The notes under the pieces are model-generated. The model did no database searches. It worked only from the letters and a program-made list of their open reading frames with translations, and was not told the origin of the DNA. Both the position numbers and the translations under genes were made by a program. From NCBI GenBank assembly GCA_021927905.1, contig BLLK01000028.1, positions 78,298 to 142,297 on the forward strand: a stretch of 64,000 bases of DNA, in the 5' to 3' direction. This stretch comes from Chaetoceros tenuissimus. Lineage: Eukaryota; Bacillariophyta; Thalassiosirophyceae; Chaetocerotales; Chaetocerotaceae. Each line of letters starts with the position of its first letter. Position 1 is the stretch's first letter. Below are positions 54,701 to 64,000 of the stretch, one piece after another.

Positions 54701-55918
54701 TGGACTTTACCAGGAGATCCGTGGACTAACTTGGCAATTACCGGGATGTTTCTGATTGTCACTTTTATATTTTATCTTCGAAGTGCATTCCTTCCATTTG
54801 CAAATTTTGTTGGTAAGACATTTTCAAGAATGCGTTTTCTCTCTTTGATTGAAACTTTGTCTAACGTGGACTGCAACTTTCCTCAAACCAGGTGGGTTGA
54901 TATCAATTCTATCAACCCTGATTCCATTTTTCATTGTTGGTGCTTTACTGCTTCTTGCTTTTACAATTGCATATAGAATTTCATTGAATGGCAGTTCTGA
55001 CGAAGGTGCAAGACTTTTGGAAGAAGATGATAGTATAGAGGTGGATTGTAGTGGTGGTTTCTATTTTTGCTTTCTTTGGACTCTTCAGTCATTTTTCAAT
55101 GGAAGTGATGAAACCAATAACTTCCAAGATGTAATTTTTGGCATTGTTGCAATTGTCATTTGTAAGTACTTCTTATGCTTTTTGGTATCAAGAATACATT
55201 CACCCTCACCTGACATTCTCTTGCATTCATTGTAGTACTCAATGTTGTAATTGCGATTGTGGGCGATGCGTGGGAAAGCGCTACAGAGAAAGCATCTACC
55301 TTGTACTGGAGTTATCGAGTAGGCTATATTCTACAAACAAGAATTTCTGGTGTGTTCAAGAAGAAATTAGAGAGAACTTTCAAGGGCATTGGATCATTGG
55401 CAAATCTCATTGACAAAATGCCCAATATCAAGATTCAGGATGATATAGTATGGAGCAAGGGTTTTTATACAAGAGTCGCATCCAGCGAGCATTACTTCTG
55501 TCCAGAACTATACTTTATCAACGACGAAATTACTCAGGTGGAAAATGCTCGTTCTCTCCAAGCAGATATTCACTGGGCAGGAAGACAGGCTGCAGAGGAA
55601 TTCAGAAAAGATAAGAAAGGTGCATCTGAAACTGCAATTCAACTCGCGGCATTGAAAAATATTGGAGTCCATATTTTCCTTTTCTTGCTTCGATTTATAT
55701 TATATGCAATCTTGATCGCACTCGGAATTTTTACTTTCGGTTTCTTTTGGCCTCGAAATTTACGAAAGGGTATCCTGACTCTGGGTATAGAACAGACAAA
55801 GACTAGACCAGAGCCAGAGAGTAAGCCAATGGGTGTGGAGGAATTAGCTATCGAAAGTAAAAAGGCTTCAAATGACGATACTAATGGTGAGACCCCAGTG
55901 GTACACGAAGTTGTTTAG
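51767..55918 (+). CDS. Ankyrin-repeat TRP-like cation channel
   Basis: Predicted membrane channel of 1332 aa. Exons are 51767-54812, 54892-55161 and 55236-55918; introns are 79 and 74 bp. The first join gives AFLPFANFVGGLISILSTLI and the second gives VAIVILLNVVIAIVGDAWES, both unbroken membrane helices. Residues 1-440 are hydrophilic and unrecognised. About 450-800 holds ankyrin repeats, such as GWSLLHYVCRFG, RTPLYLACDGGAPADVVKIL and LPLHIACKQNARVDIVRLLL. From about 858 to 1116 there are six membrane spans with a pore-like segment (CFLWTLQSFFNGSDETNNF) before the last, as in TRP/polycystin-type channels. One more hydrophobic stretch lies near the C-terminus (FLFLLRFILYAILIALGIF). Ion selectivity cannot be read. 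Confidence 0.8.
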
Positions 55919-56560
55919 TATATTGATAAATCTAACAATACATGTCCACAACACCATTTATTTAGCTGATCTTCTTTCGAGACGCAATAGCATTGTCAGC
56001 CAGCATGGCCTAGGGAGTGCAAGTATAGGGTCAAATCATCCGATTGAGCCAAAGAATTCATTTGAGAGACTACGACAGAACTTAAAGTGGAGATAGTTTT
56101 ATTTGAAGATATCGAATGATACTTGGTTTGACTTGAAGAGATGGAACATGATTCCTTTTAAGTATTATTAAAATTCTTAGTTGTACAAATTTTCCTTCGA
56201 AACTATAACATGCTTCAGAAAGTCAGAGTAAAATCAGAAAAACATTTTATTATGAACAGTAACATTATGTAACTTTTCACCAAAATCCCCTAACTCAAAG
56301 AAATACCATGGAATGGTCATGGGAATATGGCATAGTAGGACAAAATAACAAAACCCGACCGGAGATGGATATGAATTTACAATTTAATGATGGCTATCCA
56401 CATAGCTACGCGTTCAATTTCAAATTTCAGAGCAACGACATAATTTTTCTTTCATTCAATTCAAATAGTAATAAACACTACATACTACTATTGGAACAAA
56501 GAGCAAGTACAAACCAATCATTGAAACACAAAGTATCAAAGCATCAATAAATAAAAAGTA
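55919..56560. other. Intergenic, no gene seen
   Basis: Flanks between the channel and the dynamin-related gene. An 80-codon ATG frame (56308-56550) ends just before the dynamin ATG; it has no domain and is more likely leader sequence. Confidence 0.5.
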
Positions 56561-58876
56561 ATGGAGCAGCTCATTCCCATAGCCTCAAAGCTTCAGGATG
56601 TCCTTGGAGTCTGTGGCCAAACTACATCTCTCAATCTTCCTCAAATTGTAGTTGTAGGTGGCCAATCATCTGGTAAATCATCAGTACTGGAAGCAATCGT
56701 CGGTCGTTCCTTTCTTCCAAGAGGAACAGGAATCGTCACTCGTCGTCCACTCATCCTACAGCTTTACAATACAAACATACAAGATGATCCATCTGTTCAA
56801 TCTCACGACATGAACGATTTGGAACTGGGAGAGTCCATCGACCAGCAACTCTCCTACGACGTGGACAGAACCCAGACAACCTCCACTGATGACAATGCTA
56901 ATAATTCACTAGAAGAATGGGGAGAATTTTTACACTTGCCAAATCAAAAATTTTACGACTTTACCGAAATTCAACAGGAAATTATTCGTGACACCAATAG
57001 AATCACAGGACACAATAAGGGAATCAATTCTACACCTATTCATTTGAAGATTTATTCACCACATGTACTCAGTTTGACAATGGTGGATCTACCAGGTATT
57101 GCCAAGGTGGCAGTTGGAGATCAGCCTCTTGACATTGAAGAACAGATTCGTGACATGTGTCTGAAATACATTGATAATCCCAATGCCATCATTTTGGCAG
57201 TGACTGCTGCCAACCAGGATATTGCCAATAGTGATGCACTGCAATTGGCAAAAGAAGTAGATCCCCTTGGAGAAAGGACATTGGGAGTATTGACTAAACT
57301 TGATTTGATGGATCCAGGTACAGATGCTTCCGATATTTTGTATAATAAAATTATTCCTTTGAGAAAAGGGTATATTGGTGTCGTGAATCGTGGGCAAAAA
57401 GACATTGATACCGATTTGTCCATTCGCAAAGGGTTGATTAAGGAACAGCACTTTTTTAGAAATCATCCTGCATATGGTCATGACCGATCTCTACAGCCTA
57501 AACTTGGAACTAAAAATCTGGCAAGGAGTCTAAATTCTATTCTGATGCATCATATTCGTGAATGTCTCCCTGAACTCAAGAGTAGAATTACAAACATGAT
57601 GAATGATGTACAAATGGAATTGGAAGAACTTGGAACTGAACATAAAATTACAAAGAGTACCATGGGACAGTCATTGTTGAGTCTCTTGTCCAAATTCACC
57701 ACCAACTTTTCATCTGCGATTGAAGGGAAGGGAAATCTAATGACCTCTTCTTCGCATACCAAACATGCAAATAGTTCAGTCTTGAGTGATATGAATGAAT
57801 TGTTTGGAGGAGCGAGAATTAACTTTATCTTCAATGATATTTTTGCTGCTTCGTTGAATAGTGTAGGACCATTTGATGGTTTGAGTGATGAGGAAATTCG
57901 TACAACTATCACCAATGCAAATGGAACAAGACCATCCTTGTTTGTGCCTGAAATATCATTTGATATTCTGGTAAGAAGGCAAATTAGTCGTCTAGAACAA
58001 CCTGGTATTCAATGTGTTGAACTTGTGTACGAGGAATTACAGAGAATCGCTAATCAATGCGAGCCAGGTGAATTGACAAGATTCCCAAATTTGCGTGATC
58101 GATTGGTGGATGTTGTAAATGATTTACTCAAGAGGGCAGTAATGCCAACACAAATGATGGTGTCAAATCTCATCAAGTTTGAACTGGCATATATCAATTC
58201 TTCTCATCCAGATTTTATCGGAGGACCTAAAGCTGTGAGTCAGTTGATGCGCAAGGCTGAAAGGGAAAAGGAAGCTGCTGCTCGAAAGGCTGCCATGGAG
58301 AACGCAGGTGTTGTCAGTGCTACCCCTTTATCGGGCGCATCCCTTAATTCCTATATGGAAGGAGAGAAAGAGAATCACGAGAACGGAACCGCCCCACTGG
58401 TGGATGAACAGGGAGGCATTCTTAACTTTGTTTTTGGAAGGGGTAAAACTCCTAACCGGCCAACTACCAAAAGTATCTTCCGGACGCCAGGAACCACTGA
58501 TAGACCTCCAAGTATAGTACAGCTTCCACAAGTTGCAGATACTCTCCGTCAAACTGATGCACCAATTACTGATAGAGAAAAGACCGAAATGGAACTCATC
58601 AAAGCCTTGATTGAGTCCTATTTCAATATTGTACGCAAGAACTTCATCGATATGGTTCCAAAGACAATAATGTACTTTCTAGTCAATCACGTTAGAGATG
58701 CGATGCAAAATGAACTAGTTTCAGAACTCTACAGGGATGTAGAGTTGCCTACTTTGATGAAAGAGGCCGATGATGTTGCACAGAGAAGAAAGACTTGCGC
58801 AGAGATGAATGATCTTTTAGCGACAGCTCTGGACATTGTCAATGAAGTCAGGGATTTCAATGCTTACAAGGTGTAA
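56561..58876 (+). CDS. Dynamin-related GTPase (DRP/Dnm1 type)
   Basis: 771 aa, single exon. Large GTPase that constricts membranes. G1 is GGQSSGKSS (33-41), G2 the Thr in PRGTGIVTRRPL, G3 DLPG (in LTMVDLPGIAKV) and G4 TKLD, followed by GVVNRGQKDI, the dynamin hallmark. The middle/stalk domain and a C-terminal GTPase effector domain (LIESYFNIVRKNFIDMVPK to the end) are complete. There is neither PH domain nor proline-rich tail, so it belongs with Dnm1/Drp1/DRP1/DRP3-type fission dynamins acting on mitochondria, peroxisomes, plastid or cell plate; the exact organelle is not readable. A Glu-rich insert (about 80-125) within the GTPase domain and a variable loop (about 575-675) are lineage specific. 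Confidence 0.93.
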   Translation: MEQLIPIASKLQDVLGVCGQTTSLNLPQIVVVGGQSSGKSSVLEAIVGRSFLPRGTGIVTRRPLILQLYNTNIQDDPSVQSHDMNDLELGESIDQQLSYDVDRTQTTSTDDNANNSLEEWGEFLHLPNQKFYDFTEIQQEIIRDTNRITGHNKGINSTPIHLKIYSPHVLSLTMVDLPGIAKVAVGDQPLDIEEQIRDMCLKYIDNPNAIILAVTAANQDIANSDALQLAKEVDPLGERTLGVLTKLDLMDPGTDASDILYNKIIPLRKGYIGVVNRGQKDIDTDLSIRKGLIKEQHFFRNHPAYGHDRSLQPKLGTKNLARSLNSILMHHIRECLPELKSRITNMMNDVQMELEELGTEHKITKSTMGQSLLSLLSKFTTNFSSAIEGKGNLMTSSSHTKHANSSVLSDMNELFGGARINFIFNDIFAASLNSVGPFDGLSDEEIRTTITNANGTRPSLFVPEISFDILVRRQISRLEQPGIQCVELVYEELQRIANQCEPGELTRFPNLRDRLVDVVNDLLKRAVMPTQMMVSNLIKFELAYINSSHPDFIGGPKAVSQLMRKAEREKEAAARKAAMENAGVVSATPLSGASLNSYMEGEKENHENGTAPLVDEQGGILNFVFGRGKTPNRPTTKSIFRTPGTTDRPPSIVQLPQVADTLRQTDAPITDREKTEMELIKALIESYFNIVRKNFIDMVPKTIMYFLVNHVRDAMQNELVSELYRDVELPTLMKEADDVAQRRKTCAEMNDLLATALDIVNEVRDFNAYKV

Positions 58877-59221
58877 ATAAAAATAATATAATATCAAATC
58901 AAGAAAACTTCTATCATATGAAAGAATTGAGGAAAAGACATTGAATACGTTTTCAAATTTCTTAAAAAATGGAGCTTTATGCCCTGTGACGTCATCGTGA
59001 TGCAACAAAAAAATTGCGTTGGTTTGGGAAAAAATTGAAGTAAGTCGGAGCTAAGAAAATCTTCTTTTTGGCTAAATTTATATGAAAAATATTGAAATAA
59101 TGAGGAGCTTTGGGCTTATCATTGAAAAATTCTATGCGTTGCGGAATTCCAGTTCGCACCATATCACTCCAAAGTATCACAAATTTGGAAAAAAGCAAAT
59201 TGCATGCACAAATAATTTAAA
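58877..59221. other. Intergenic region carrying a CRE-type site
   Basis: Flanks between the dynamin-related and EF-hand-MGS genes. A perfect TGACGTCA is described separately; nothing else was found. Confidence 0.5.
58987..58994. promoter_or_regulatory. Perfect CRE-type palindrome TGACGTCA
   Basis: Lies 228 bp before the start of the EF-hand-methylglyoxal-synthase gene. The same core mediates CO2/cAMP response through bZIP factors in a diatom carbonic anhydrase promoter. Binding here is inferred. Confidence 0.35.
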
Positions 59222-60858
59222 ATGTTTAGAAGAGGTCGTAGTAGAAGCAGAACCATAGAGCAAACCACTGAAAAGCAGACGATTCGCAGTCTATCCAAGA
59301 GTCGTCTACCATCTAATGATGTGAAAAGCATGGGACAGTTTGTGAAGGAAAAACGCTCAATCAGCAGAACCCGCAAGTCAGATTCTCGCAATACTGAAAG
59401 TGCAAGAGCTCGTGGCCGCGATTCTAATCGCTTGCCACCTTCAGCAACAAGAGATAGTAGTGTATCTACTTCGCGTGAAGGAACTGAAGACTTTTTGGGT
59501 GGAAACCTTGATATTGTAAGGACCTCCAGTACCTGGACTGAGGTTTATGGAGGAAATGACCCTCGTAATAAAAGATCTAGCATTATTACTGCTCTTAACT
59601 ATAGATCATCTATCATGGTTTATAACAAGGTAAGTTGGAACATAGATACTAGCTATTTTTGTTGGTTGAATCATTTCTCATTCTATTTACGCCGATTATT
59701 GAATTAGACTGAAGAGAGCGATCGTGTTACAAGAAATAATTTCAAAGAATTGCATGCTATGTGGAAAAATACTTTCAAGAAACATGACTCGGATAATTCT
59801 GGTTACTTGGATGTAGAACAACTCAGACTGGCTCTCGAGGATGTATTGAATGAAGATGTCACTTTTGAACAATCACAATCAGTGCTATCGGAATTCGCAA
59901 AGGAAAAACATGGATTCCTAGATATCTCAGAGTTTGTTTTGATGGTAGTAAGTTTGAATTTGTACATATTTCCAAGGGAATCTATCCACATTCTAATGAT
60001 TATTCTCTTTCATAGACTTTTGTGAAGAATGCAGTGGAAGAGTCAAAACTAAGAGCGAGTAGAGCAGCTGTCTCACCAACCGAATATTTGAGTGATCAGC
60101 TGCGCCAAGCTGGGGCGAATATGGAACATAATAGAGAAAATATGCTAAATGAGGTAGCTGCTATGGTTTCTCCATTCAAAGAAATTCTCCATATCCAAGA
60201 TTTTGAAAGTGAAAATAAAGACGTCGATCTTGACATCAGTGGGCTCAAAGACATTGATTTTGCGCCTGCTTTTGCTCCTTCTGAAATGAGATGTCTTGCC
60301 TTAGTTTCGCATAATGGAATGAAAGCGACAATGAAGAGATTTGTTTTGGCAAACAAGAATATTTTGAAGAAGTTTCGTCTCACTGGAACAAACTCTACAA
60401 TGACAATGTTGCGCGAGGTCTTTAAGGATGAAGCTGACGAGATTGTTTTTGGGCCTTCCTGCAAATCTGGACCACTTGGAGGTAAGAAATTCGCAAAAAC
60501 ATAAACATTCAAAATGCTGCAATGCAATAACACTTAACTCTTTTTACCAGGTGATGCGGAGCTTGTTGCGTTAATGTGTTCTGGTGGATTAGGTGGAATG
60601 CTCTTTTTCCAAGATCCTATGGATGCACATCCTCATCAAGCTGATATTGACTGTTTGGTTAGACAGGCTCTTGTTCATAATACCATGATGGCCAATACTC
60701 CAGCAACTGCCTTGATGATGATGACAGTGTTCCGTGAAGCTTTGAAAGGAAGTGGCAAGCCAGAACTCATTCCATCTTTCTTCTTCACATTGGAGAGCCC
60801 TTCAGTCGCAGCATACAAGGTTGGTCAAAAGAAAGTTATTGATAGCCACAAAAAGTAA
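59222..60858 (+). CDS. EF-hand and methylglyoxal synthase-like fusion protein
   Basis: 473 aa in four exons: 59222-59629, 59708-59947, 60016-60481 and 60551-60858; introns are 78, 68 and 69 bp. The first 135 residues are Arg/Ser-rich (RGRSRSRTIEQ). Exon 2 carries an EF-hand with loop DSDNSGYLDVEQ (163-174) and a degenerate second hand (AKEKHGFLDISEF). From about 307 onward the protein matches methylglyoxal synthase: RCLALVSHNGMK (His315), LTGTNSTM (phosphate-binding loop), SGPLGGDAE (Asp373, the catalytic Asp equivalent), FFQDPMDAHPHQADID (His399 and Asp402), and TPATALMMM. Known MGS enzymes turn dihydroxyacetone phosphate into methylglyoxal. The third intron splits the Gly codon directly before Asp373. 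Calcium control of the enzyme is an inference from the fusion. Confidence 0.82.
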
Positions 60859-61273
60859 TTCAATGTAATTATTCCTGTTAGGGGTGAAAGTTAAAGTCCA
60901 CGAAGAAACGCAATATTGTACTGAAAGAAGAGTAAATGTATGAAATAATTCAAATTAAAAGATGCTTTGATGTTTTACTTCTTGCCTCCACCGCGCCCGA
61001 AGTTATCCCGACAAAAAATGAAAAATGCTGCCAATACGTTGCATAAACTACACATTTAGGATATCCTACGTAGACTGATGTCAACGTTTTAGTCGTACAT
61101 AATGTCCTACTTTTTTAGTTTAATGAGAACGACATTGGATGATTTAAAGTTTGATATTCATTGTTGATTGAGAACAAATAGGTAGGAGAATGATGTAATG
61201 ATGCTATACGTGCAACCGCTTTTGGTATAACAGATCAAATACCTTCATTCAGATAGTTTCTGGTTCTTGGATA
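60859..61273. other. Intergenic, no gene seen
   Basis: Between two plus-strand genes; no supported feature. Confidence 0.6.
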
Positions 61274-62752
61274 ATGGCAAAGCGATTGATAAGTCCATTA
61301 ACATCCTTCACTAAAGCAAGGCCATCACATAATGCAGAGAAGAGACTGAAACTTTTCAACGCCACAACTAATCAAATACGAGAGGAAATACTATTCGCAA
61401 CTGACTCTCAAATCCAGCAATCTTTTCAAGATGCCCACAAAGCTCAACAAGAATGGTATCACAACCATACCCCTCAGCAACGTGAACAAATAATACTCAA
61501 GGCTTCCATTCTTTTCAATAAAAGGGCTGAAGAATTTTTACACAATGAAGTGAAAGATACAGCAAGGACGATATCTGAAATCAGAGACTATGATATTCCT
61601 AGTGCTTCACGCGCATTGAGCTACTATGCTCACGTTCCAACTATTTTGTCCAGTGGAACATATCATAAAGTAGATCATTCCTTTGCTCATGTGATTAGAG
61701 AACCGATTGGTTTAAGTGTGGGTATCGGAGCTTTCAATTATCCATTGATGAATGCTGTATTGAAATCAGCGCCAGCACTTAGTTTTGGTAATACAATGAT
61801 TTATAAACCTTCAGAATTGACACCTAGAAATGCTCTTTTACTGGCAGAAATTTATGAAGAAGCAGGGGTGCCAAGTGGTCTCTTTCAGGTTTTATTAGGC
61901 GATGGTTCCATCGGAGAGAAACTTGTGAGTCATGATAAAGTTGGAAAGATTTCCTTTACTGGTAGTTTGGAAGTAGGAAAGAAAATTTATCTGGCAGCCG
62001 CAAGAATGACAAATGAAAAAGAGCAGTTTACGAAAGTGACCTTGGAATTAGGAGGGAAAAGTGCTCTGATTATTCACGAGGATGCCGATTTAGACAATGC
62101 TGTAAATGGTGCTATAATGGCTAACTGGTACTCAAATGGGCAAGTTTGCTCCAATGGAACAAGGGTATTTGTTCATGAAACTATTTACGAGGAGTTTCTA
62201 GAAAGATTGATAAAGGAAACAGATAAACTTAAAATTGGTGATCCCATGAGTGAAGATACAGTCATTGGGCCAATGATTTCCGAGAAGCAAATGAATCGAG
62301 TATTGGAATATGTTCGCATTGGGCAATTTGAAGATAATGCAAATCTGGTATATGGAGGTCAAAAATTGCGGCTAGAGGGACTCCAAGATGGATTCTTCTT
62401 GTCTCCTGCGATTTTCGCAGATTGCCACGATGATATGACAATCACAAGGGAAGAAGTTTTTGGAATGCTCATGAGTGTAATGAAATTCAGCAGTGACGAT
62501 GAGGTTTTGCAAAGGTCAAACAACTCCAGTTTTGGTTTGGGTGCGGGTATCTATACAAATGATTTGCAGAGAGCATATCGGATGGCTTCTAAAATTGAGG
62601 CGGGTAATGTATGGATCAACACCTACAACCTTGCTCCCCAAGAATTGCCATGGGGAGGGAAAAAGCTGTCTGGAATAGGCAAAGAAAGTGGAGCACATGC
62701 AGCCATGGAAGAGTGGACTACAGCAAAGTCTGTATACACTAATATAGACTAA
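61274..62752 (+). CDS. Aldehyde dehydrogenase, ALDH9/betaine-aldehyde type
   Basis: 492 aa, single exon. NAD(P)-dependent oxidation of aldehydes, probably amino or trimethylamino aldehydes. Landmarks are IGAFNYPLMNAVLKSAPAL, KPSELTP (cofactor Lys), FTGSLEVGKKI, the catalytic Glu in VTLELGGKSALI, the catalytic Cys in GQVCSNGTRVFVH (as in ALDH9, where GQVCxNGTRVFV is typical), and EEVFGMLMSV. The N-terminus MAKRLISPLTSFTKARPSHN is basic and hydroxylated, suggesting mitochondrial import. Such enzymes make glycine betaine or carnitine precursors, relevant to osmotic balance in marine algae (inference). It shares no obvious pathway with its neighbours. Confidence 0.9.
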   Translation: MAKRLISPLTSFTKARPSHNAEKRLKLFNATTNQIREEILFATDSQIQQSFQDAHKAQQEWYHNHTPQQREQIILKASILFNKRAEEFLHNEVKDTARTISEIRDYDIPSASRALSYYAHVPTILSSGTYHKVDHSFAHVIREPIGLSVGIGAFNYPLMNAVLKSAPALSFGNTMIYKPSELTPRNALLLAEIYEEAGVPSGLFQVLLGDGSIGEKLVSHDKVGKISFTGSLEVGKKIYLAAARMTNEKEQFTKVTLELGGKSALIIHEDADLDNAVNGAIMANWYSNGQVCSNGTRVFVHETIYEEFLERLIKETDKLKIGDPMSEDTVIGPMISEKQMNRVLEYVRIGQFEDNANLVYGGQKLRLEGLQDGFFLSPAIFADCHDDMTITREEVFGMLMSVMKFSSDDEVLQRSNNSSFGLGAGIYTNDLQRAYRMASKIEAGNVWINTYNLAPQELPWGGKKLSGIGKESGAHAAMEEWTTAKSVYTNID

Positions 62753-62818
62753 GAGACTAAAAATATAAATACAAAACTATTCTACTATTTATTTGACAGT
62801 GTAAGTAAGAAAACCTAC

Positions 62819-63769
62819 TTACCCAGTTCTAAATGTACTAGGAATGGGTCTACATTGTTCTCTAAACATGTCTTGAATCTTCTTTATACCTCTTTCTCGC
62901 GTTCCCTGCTCATTTGGGTTTTCAATTGCAATTGGAAACTTATTTTCTTTGAATAAAAGTTCCATTCCATAATGTGAAAAATGCGTCACCAAAGCAAATT
63001 GCATTAAATCACAATTGACTTCTTCTTTTGAGTTGAGAATGAATGGAGGTTTCACAACATAGTTGGCAGATGCAGGCTTAAAAATTATATCATGAATCCC
63101 TTCATTTTCTTGTAGTAGGTCTTTAATCATATTCATATCTGATGGATGAGGATTAGAAGTCTTGTGGGTTTGTTCTGTAATCAATTGCCCAATACGTGTC
63201 CATTCTTCTTCTGAGGCCGAGATGAGAGCTGGAACTGGCCCATGATATGACACAAACGCACCATGATAAGGCAGTATTTGTGCAAGTTCCAAAGGGAAGT
63301 TTGAAGGCATGGTATCATAGTCGACATGCCATCCTCCTCCAGATGTCGCCATTGCTAAATATCTGTAAAAACAGTAGTGATTATAAGGATCACCAGGTAA
63401 TTTTTCTTCCACGACTTTTTTCATTTCTTCGAAGTAAGGATGTATTCTTGCATTTTCTAGTGTAAGTATTTGAGTTTGGAATCCAGCCATGTTCCATTCT
63501 TCAGCCCATAGGGTAAGCATTTCATTCTGTTTCATGTCAAAATCTCCATCTGTATGTAATGGTTGAAAGAATGTCTTGATTACGGGCGCACCTGCATTTC
63601 CATTAGTGCTATGAATTTCCATTTGCCCATCTATGCTAAGATTTCGAACTCTTCCTTCTGTTTCTTCATTCTTACGAAAGGAACCCATGACTAGAACAAT
63701 AGCAATAAGCAATAGTGACGAAACAACTGTCCGCTGCTTTCGTATCCTTTTCAATTTTAAAAGGGCCAT
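62819..63769 (-). CDS. Type II membrane glycosyltransferase-like protein (DXD type)
   Basis: 316 aa, single exon. A short basic tail and one membrane anchor (VVSSLLLIAIVLVMGSF, about 14-31) give a Golgi-type topology with a lumenal catalytic part. The core pattern, YRYLAMATSGGGWHVDYDTMP, matches the sugar-nucleotide and metal-binding strand of GT32-like transferases, with DYD as the DXD motif. Upstream, TFFQPLHTDG and MLTLWAEEWNMAGFQTQIL resemble the beginning of the nucleotide-binding fold. Donor and acceptor cannot be assigned. ATG 63769 starts the anchor directly. It converges with the ALDH gene (66 bp between stops). Confidence 0.7.
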   Translation of the reverse strand: MALLKLKRIRKQRTVVSSLLLIAIVLVMGSFRKNEETEGRVRNLSIDGQMEIHSTNGNAGAPVIKTFFQPLHTDGDFDMKQNEMLTLWAEEWNMAGFQTQILTLENARIHPYFEEMKKVVEEKLPGDPYNHYCFYRYLAMATSGGGWHVDYDTMPSNFPLELAQILPYHGAFVSYHGPVPALISASEEEWTRIGQLITEQTHKTSNPHPSDMNMIKDLLQENEGIHDIIFKPASANYVVKPPFILNSKEEVNCDLMQFALVTHFSHYGMELLFKENKFPIAIENPNEQGTRERGIKKIQDMFREQCRPIPSTFRTG

Positions 63770-64000
63770 GGTTTAATTGGTTAGGAGCTGTTAATATGAT
63801 TGTTCCAATCTATGTTCCCTAAGGATCCATCAAACAATAAACATATTGTAGCATTCATCTCTCTTTTGAAAGACGTGTGTGTAGGAGAAGAAGCATTAAG
63901 AGTGGTCATCCTGTTCCTGCCTGTGGTCATTTTCTCATAAAACTCCGATTTTTGATCCCATCTTTGAAAGTAGAGTATCCCTATGTTGAAACGAAACAGA
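63770..64000. other. Window end, 5' flank of the glycosyltransferase gene
   Basis: No gene is seen in the last 231 bases. Confidence 0.5.

Noticed and set aside
56308-56550. 80-aa plus-strand frame before the dynamin gene
   Set aside because: It starts with ATG but has no domain and ends right before the dynamin ATG; more likely leader sequence or an upstream frame.

Overview
The window reads as nuclear DNA of a photosynthetic stramenopile, most likely a diatom and probably a centric one. The evidence is: five predicted proteins start with a signal peptide followed by a Phe at the predicted cleavage point (the ASAFAP-type bipartite plastid presequence of algae with red secondary plastids); one is a fucoxanthin-chlorophyll a/c light-harvesting protein; one secreted protein ends in a silaffin-like lysine-every-third-residue tail; and one has a DUF6824-like domain, which is common in diatoms. 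The DNA is AT-rich, genes are compact, and introns are mostly 70-90 bp with GTAAGT-like donors. I cannot name the species.

Layout. 1-7.5 kb: CELF/Bruno-like RNA-binding protein, an ADF-H (coactosin-like) plus villin-headpiece protein, a plastid FAD dehydrogenase and an RBJ-like GTPase. 7.5-13.5 kb (minus strand): a large LRR-IQ-EF-hand protein and a plastid CDP-diacylglycerol synthase. 14.2-25.4 kb: an acidic ER protein ending SDEL, a CRAL-TRIO protein, a Cys-rich membrane protein, a secreted protein with a silica-targeting-like tail, a membrane kinase-like protein, ascorbate peroxidase and a multi-pass class 3 lipase. 25.5-36.1 kb: PrimPol, a plastid unknown, TruD/PUS7 pseudouridine synthase, a 7TM receptor-like protein, PP2A B56 and an unknown. 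36.9-46.1 kb: another plastid unknown, a circularly permuted tRNA-Cys gene, an FCP light-harvesting protein and two large basic unknowns. 46.9-63.8 kb: a PP1-like phosphatase, a DUF6824-alpha-kinase protein, an ankyrin-TRP-like channel, a dynamin-related GTPase, an EF-hand-methylglyoxal-synthase fusion, an ALDH9-like dehydrogenase and a Golgi-type glycosyltransferase.

The genes do not form an operon or one pathway; this is a normal gene-dense nuclear region with several divergent pairs. Two loose themes recur: plastid biology (FCP, CDP-DAG synthase, FAD dehydrogenase, two unknowns) and calcium, phosphorylation or membrane signalling (EF-hand proteins, channel, 7TM protein, PP1, PP2A-B56, alpha-kinase).

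The strongest unusual signal is at 38302-38381. There the 3' half of a tRNA-Cys(GCA) lies upstream of its own 5' half. The halves are separated by a 9-nt linker and the array is followed by Pol III-type T runs. Every stem closes when the halves are joined in the correct order. This is the architecture of a permuted tRNA gene.

Gene models were corrected by hand: starts were moved to ATG where the open frame began at a non-ATG codon, and exons were joined at visible GT-AG sites that restore conserved domains.
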